Assembly: GCA_963210315.1 (NCBI GenBank)
Contig: OY723308.1
Coordinates: 1,550,001 to 1,614,000, forward strand
Direction: 5' to 3'
DNA length: 64,000 bases
Source: Rhynchopus euleeides
Taxonomy: Eukaryota; Euglenozoa; Diplonemea; Diplonemida; Diplonemidae
This document shows, in pieces, positions 60,531 to 64,000 of the stretch (position 1 is the stretch's first letter; every line of letters starts with the position of its first letter). The notes beneath the pieces are model-generated. The model made no database searches. It was given only the letters and a program-made list of their open reading frames with translations, and had not been told where the DNA came from. Made by a program: the position numbers and the translations under genes.

Positions 60531-62715
60531 GAGACGCAGGATTTTGCCTGAGGGGCACCTCCTCTCCTGACCGAGACACAACCCCGCCCAGCACAGTGCC
60601 GAGGGGCATTTACGCTTTCGACTGGAATACCGAGCCTGACCCGGGGAGACACAATCGTGCCGCAATCGTGAGGGGCATACTCTCTTGATTGAGAAATACA
60701 CCTTTTTTGCCCGAGCGACGGCACCTGAAGGCGGAAGGGTGGCCTGTCACACACAGCCTGCCAGATCCAGCTCGAGCGCGGTGACGCGACGTGAGCTTTC
60801 CGAGGGCGACAGTTTTCGTGTACCAATGCAACGCCCCCGGACACGCCCCCGAGAAGCCGGCACGTCTGTCGTGCCCAGCTTATCTGCGCGAATGCCGACT
60901 ACGCGCACCCCGGCGTCAAGCGGATGCCCGCACACGCCCCAAGCGGGGCATACTCCGTCGAAGCATAGTCTTCCTGCCGGGGGACACACGTTCAAGCCTG
61001 CATTATTCACAGGGGTCAGGGGGAGTTCCGGGCGTCTGGGGCCCGGTGTTGAGACGTACGACCTCACAGTTCCATGCAGGGAAGGGGAGCTGCTGACTGG
61101 ACACCTGCGAGGTGCCGTGGGACATACACAGAGATCAGGTATCCAACACAGCCGAGACGCTCTCCCAAGCTGCACTGCTCGGGGAGCAAAAGAAGCAGCG
61201 ACTGAGAGACGCGTCCGCATCGCCTGTGTCAGCGGTGCCGCCGCTGAGGGGGTCCACCGAAACCGCAGCCATGGCAGCGGGCCGAGATCATTCCACAAGG
61301 TTGGGGGGCAGTCGGCCAGTCTTCCCGAGTACCCAGCAGCCTACTCGACAAGCCCGAACAGCGACTGCAGCGTGCGACAAGCTCCGGTCCGCGGGGACTC
61401 ACCTCTCTCATTAAGAAGGCGACTCCGAGAATCCTTCTGGCATGCCCACACCTCCAGGGCCTCGAATTTCCTCACGCACCGGGAAATACGCCCTCCACAC
61501 TGAGTCCGGGCGTTACCACTGAATCGACGCCACGTGGGGCCACAGGGCCTCCGTTTGATGCGCTGTCTACGAGGCGGGCGATGGGGCAGGTACAGTGGGG
61601 ATCAGCTCAGTGGGAAGGGGGCCGCAGGAACGTGTTGTCCACCGCTCGAGCGGAGTTCAGGAGACGACAGTGCGCGCGATCGCCCTCTTTCACCCAGAAG
61701 GGCCGGCACCTCTCACACCTACCCCTGGGCACTCCATGCAGCGTCTCCAGTGCGCCATGAAGAGGCGCGTTGGGCTTCACCCCGCAACTCGCTCGCAGCC
61801 AGCGAAGACCGGAGAGGACACAGAGAGCCACAGAGCGATCGAGATCACGCCGGAAAGCACCGGGTGTTGGCCGGGCTCCCGAAGGGCGAGAGTTTAAGAC
61901 GGCCGGACAGTAGACTGCTGCGGAGGAGCTGGGAGGCGAGTTTCAGACTGTGATTTCTCGATCCGCCGAGCCCTGTCCCCAGGCGAGAGCTGCCGGGTCA
62001 TGGTGGCTGAATATGCACGAGCGTCGCGGTGGTGGTGCTGGGAGCGCACCAGAGGACTGTCACGCTGAGGGGCTGGGCATGGCCACTGACTACCTGGATA
62101 CGGCCGTCTCAGTGCATCGCCCGGGGTGCAAAACGACATCGAGGATGTCAGGAAGAAGGGTCATGTGGGCACACACCAATATGTCGGAGACGTGAAGAAG
62201 CCTCGAGGGGAAGGGTTCCCCAGGGGATGGAGGATCCCGAAGAGGTACAGGGTGAGGATTCCAACACCCGGAGTGGGAAACGCACCAGACGTCGGGGGTC
62301 AGCCAAGAGCGGGTGGTTGCAGCACAGGCGGGGCTGTGTGCAACCTTTGCCCCCTTAGTTTCGCCGGGTTGAGACGCATCAACTCTCTCGCCGGGTGCGG
62401 CAACTGGAGAGACAGGCATGTTGTCGATAGGGCACACCAAGAATCACGAGGCTGACCACACGACGGCGGCACACGGCCGAGGCAGGCGGATCCCCTCAGC
62501 GAGTGAGGTTCGATCGTTTTCCGTACAAGGTGCTCGTGACAACGTAGAAAGCGGTACATTACCATCGGAGGGATGCATACGATGGGCGACGGAGCCTGAT
62601 CACTTCAATAGTAGACCGTTCGCGCGGCGTCCCTAAGTCCTTGGGTCCTAAGGGTCCTGGGTGGAAGCGTCCAATGCAACACTCACAGCATAGAGGCCAA
62701 GTGTTTCTCGTAGTA
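60531..62715. other. Unrecognised 2.2-kb segment inside the 251-bp repeats
   Basis: No supported gene. Degenerate array units fade out by about 60720. The rest lacks the G/C runs seen elsewhere and has only anonymous short frames. Confidence 0.45.
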
Positions 62716-62966
62716 TTTTGCACATAACACACCTGTGTGGTACGGGAAATGCTACGAGGAACGCGATGGACTCGGGACTGCTGCTGGCCTCTCTTGCTAT
62801 GGTTTACTTATGTTTCGTGCTCCACCTGCTCCACCTCATTCTGCACTTCAGATGATCCACTTCACGTGGGTTACGGGGTTTGGGACAACGATGATATGTT
62901 GTGTCCGACGACAAGGTAAGGTAAGCTCATCGAGGTACACCAAACCGGAGTTGTCAAATCAAAAAA
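62716..62966 (+). repeat. 251-bp direct repeat, right copy
   Basis: Right partner of 58167-58417, with the same possible 29-codon frame at 62766-62855. Confidence 0.9.
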
Positions 62967-63298
62967 AAAATATGGGGGGGGGGGGTAGGGGGGGTCAAAT
63001 GCCACCCTTTTACGTGGACAAACACGATTTTTCAAAAAACCGGCGCAGAGGCCCCAAAGCCCCCGTAAACCCTCCAAACCCCCCCAGATCGGTCCGGAAA
63101 CCCATCGAACCCCACTTTTCCACCATTCCGGGCACCTCAGGTGCCCGAATTGGGGTACCTAAATTTTGTGCCACCGTTTGGTACCGGACAGTGCCACTGT
63201 GTGGGAGGTTGGAAAAGAAAATGCCCCAACACACCACATCTGAGGGTTGCAATGCATGTTGCTTGCCAACCACGTCATCCGGTGGGTGTCAGGCGCTA
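62967..63298. other. Spacer, nothing recognised
   Basis: A/T and G runs and no gene; a short palindrome GGGCACCTCAGGTGCCC lies near 63130-63146. Confidence 0.5.
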
Positions 63299-63834
63299 TG
63301 TAGGTGGCATTAGCCAGGTCTTCGATGAGTTCTGGCTTGTATATGTACCTCCCTGCCACCATGCACCGGGAGGCTGCCTGTAGGTACGGAACAAGTCCAG
63401 ATGGTCGTGTGATTCCTGTGCAGCAGTGCTCCACAACCGGGATGTGTTGACAACGACTGTTGCAACACGAGCTGTACATTCCGGGAACACACGAAGTGCG
63501 CTGTCGTGGTACCCATTGTGCCAGAATTGGTAGTTGCTGCGGTCTACTTTGCCTGGCCCAAGAGCACTGGTACTGAACGGTGCAATATGCGTGGCGAGGT
63601 GAATGCAACGGAAGGGCGCAAAGTCAATACAGCTCTCGGATGGCGGGTGGTGGTGCCACTAGTGTGTGACGTTCACTCGAGGATACAACGCATCACAATG
63701 AATCAGCAACCGTGGACCGAGTACAATACGCTCTCTGTGGCTGGTGTGGGGGACAAAGGCAGTGCCTGTGCCGCAGGCAGGGAGGTACATGTACAAGCCA
63801 GAACACATCGAAGACCTGGCTCATGCCACCTACA
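63299..63834. repeat. Inverted repeat with ~57-bp arms
   Basis: The left arm 63299-63357 (TGTAGGTGGCATTAGCCAGG and on) is the near-complement of the right arm 63776-63834, with about four mismatches. The ~420 bp between shows no clear gene. The right arm runs directly into the TA-flanked MITE that follows. Confidence 0.85.
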
Positions 63835-64000
63835 CGGTGGACTCCAGCGGGGGTAGGGTAACCCTTTTCGGGAGTCTCAACTAGGGGGAGTCCAACTCCC
63901 GCTAGCGGGAGTATAGACTCCCGCTAGCGGGAGTCTATACTCCCGCTAGGGGGAGTCTGACTCCCCCTAGCGGGAGTCTTTTCACCTATTTTCACTCATT
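63833..64000. mobile_element. MITE of the CACGGTGGACTCC family, cut by window end
   Basis: Preceded by TA (63831-63832) and starting CACGGTGGACTCC, like the element at 36748. It then has AGCGGGGGTAGGGTAACCC, similar to the hairpin loop region at 23850-23870, and a series of palindromes ACTCCCGCTAGCGGGAGT. The right end lies outside the window. Confidence 0.85.

Noticed and set aside
60685-61503. 272-codon + strand frame
   Set aside because: Low-complexity Ser/Arg/Pro translation of decayed repeat DNA without recognisable motif.
58167-62966. LTR element bounded by the 251-bp repeats
   Set aside because: No matching target duplication, primer-binding site or element genes are visible, so it is kept only as a possibility.
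63159-63608. 149-codon minus-strand frame within the inverted repeat
   Set aside because: Not recognised; cysteine-rich composition and lack of a partner copy make it unsafe to call.

Overview
This 64-kb window looks like nuclear DNA of a free-living microbial eukaryote. It carries a eukaryotic AMP deaminase, WD40 and DUF4116-type repeat proteins, secreted sulfatases, a non-LTR retrotransposon and many foldback/MITE-like elements in long intergenic spacers full of G or C homopolymer runs. I cannot place the taxon. Every protein gene I can support lies on the + strand and reads as one uninterrupted frame. That layout recalls euglenozoan or dinoflagellate gene arrays, but this is only inference. 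GKWD-type sulfatases and DUF4116 repeats are, from memory, common in algae and other marine protists.

Layout. 1-1437: 3' part of a WD40 repeat gene with one frameshift. 1904-6283: AMP deaminase whose N-terminal half holds a second, degenerate deaminase-like domain. 7457-8158: small secreted protein resembling DUF6748. 9874-13617: broken ubiquitin-like/DUF4116 gene followed by sulfatase 1. 14222-14570: nested foldback element. 17829-21595: unrecognised two-gene element with terminal inverted repeats and a 26-31 bp target duplication, apparently inserted into the loop of a hairpin. 23409-24597: hAT-like non-autonomous element. 25579-27138: sulfatase 2. 27139-34585: gene-poor, repeat-rich DNA. 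34586-46281: tandem segmental duplication carrying sulfatases 3 and 4, with a two-helix membrane protein and an intact DUF4116 gene between them. 46516-48075 and 50390-51943: sulfatases 5 and 6. 52341-53517: second hAT-like copy, abutting a LINE RT/RNase H frame (to 56270). 58167-62966: 4.3 kb with two tandem arrays between identical 251-bp repeats. 63299-64000: an inverted repeat and the start of another MITE.

The main theme is local amplification of a secreted sulfatase family. Six genes share a formylglycine motif (CSPTR) and an unusual GKWD motif, and a DUF4116-spacer-sulfatase cassette occurs twice. Sulfatases 3 and 4 are nearly identical, and the 3' part of gene 4 carries variants of gene 5, which suggests gene conversion. 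The best candidate for an undescribed system is the two-gene element at 17829-21595.
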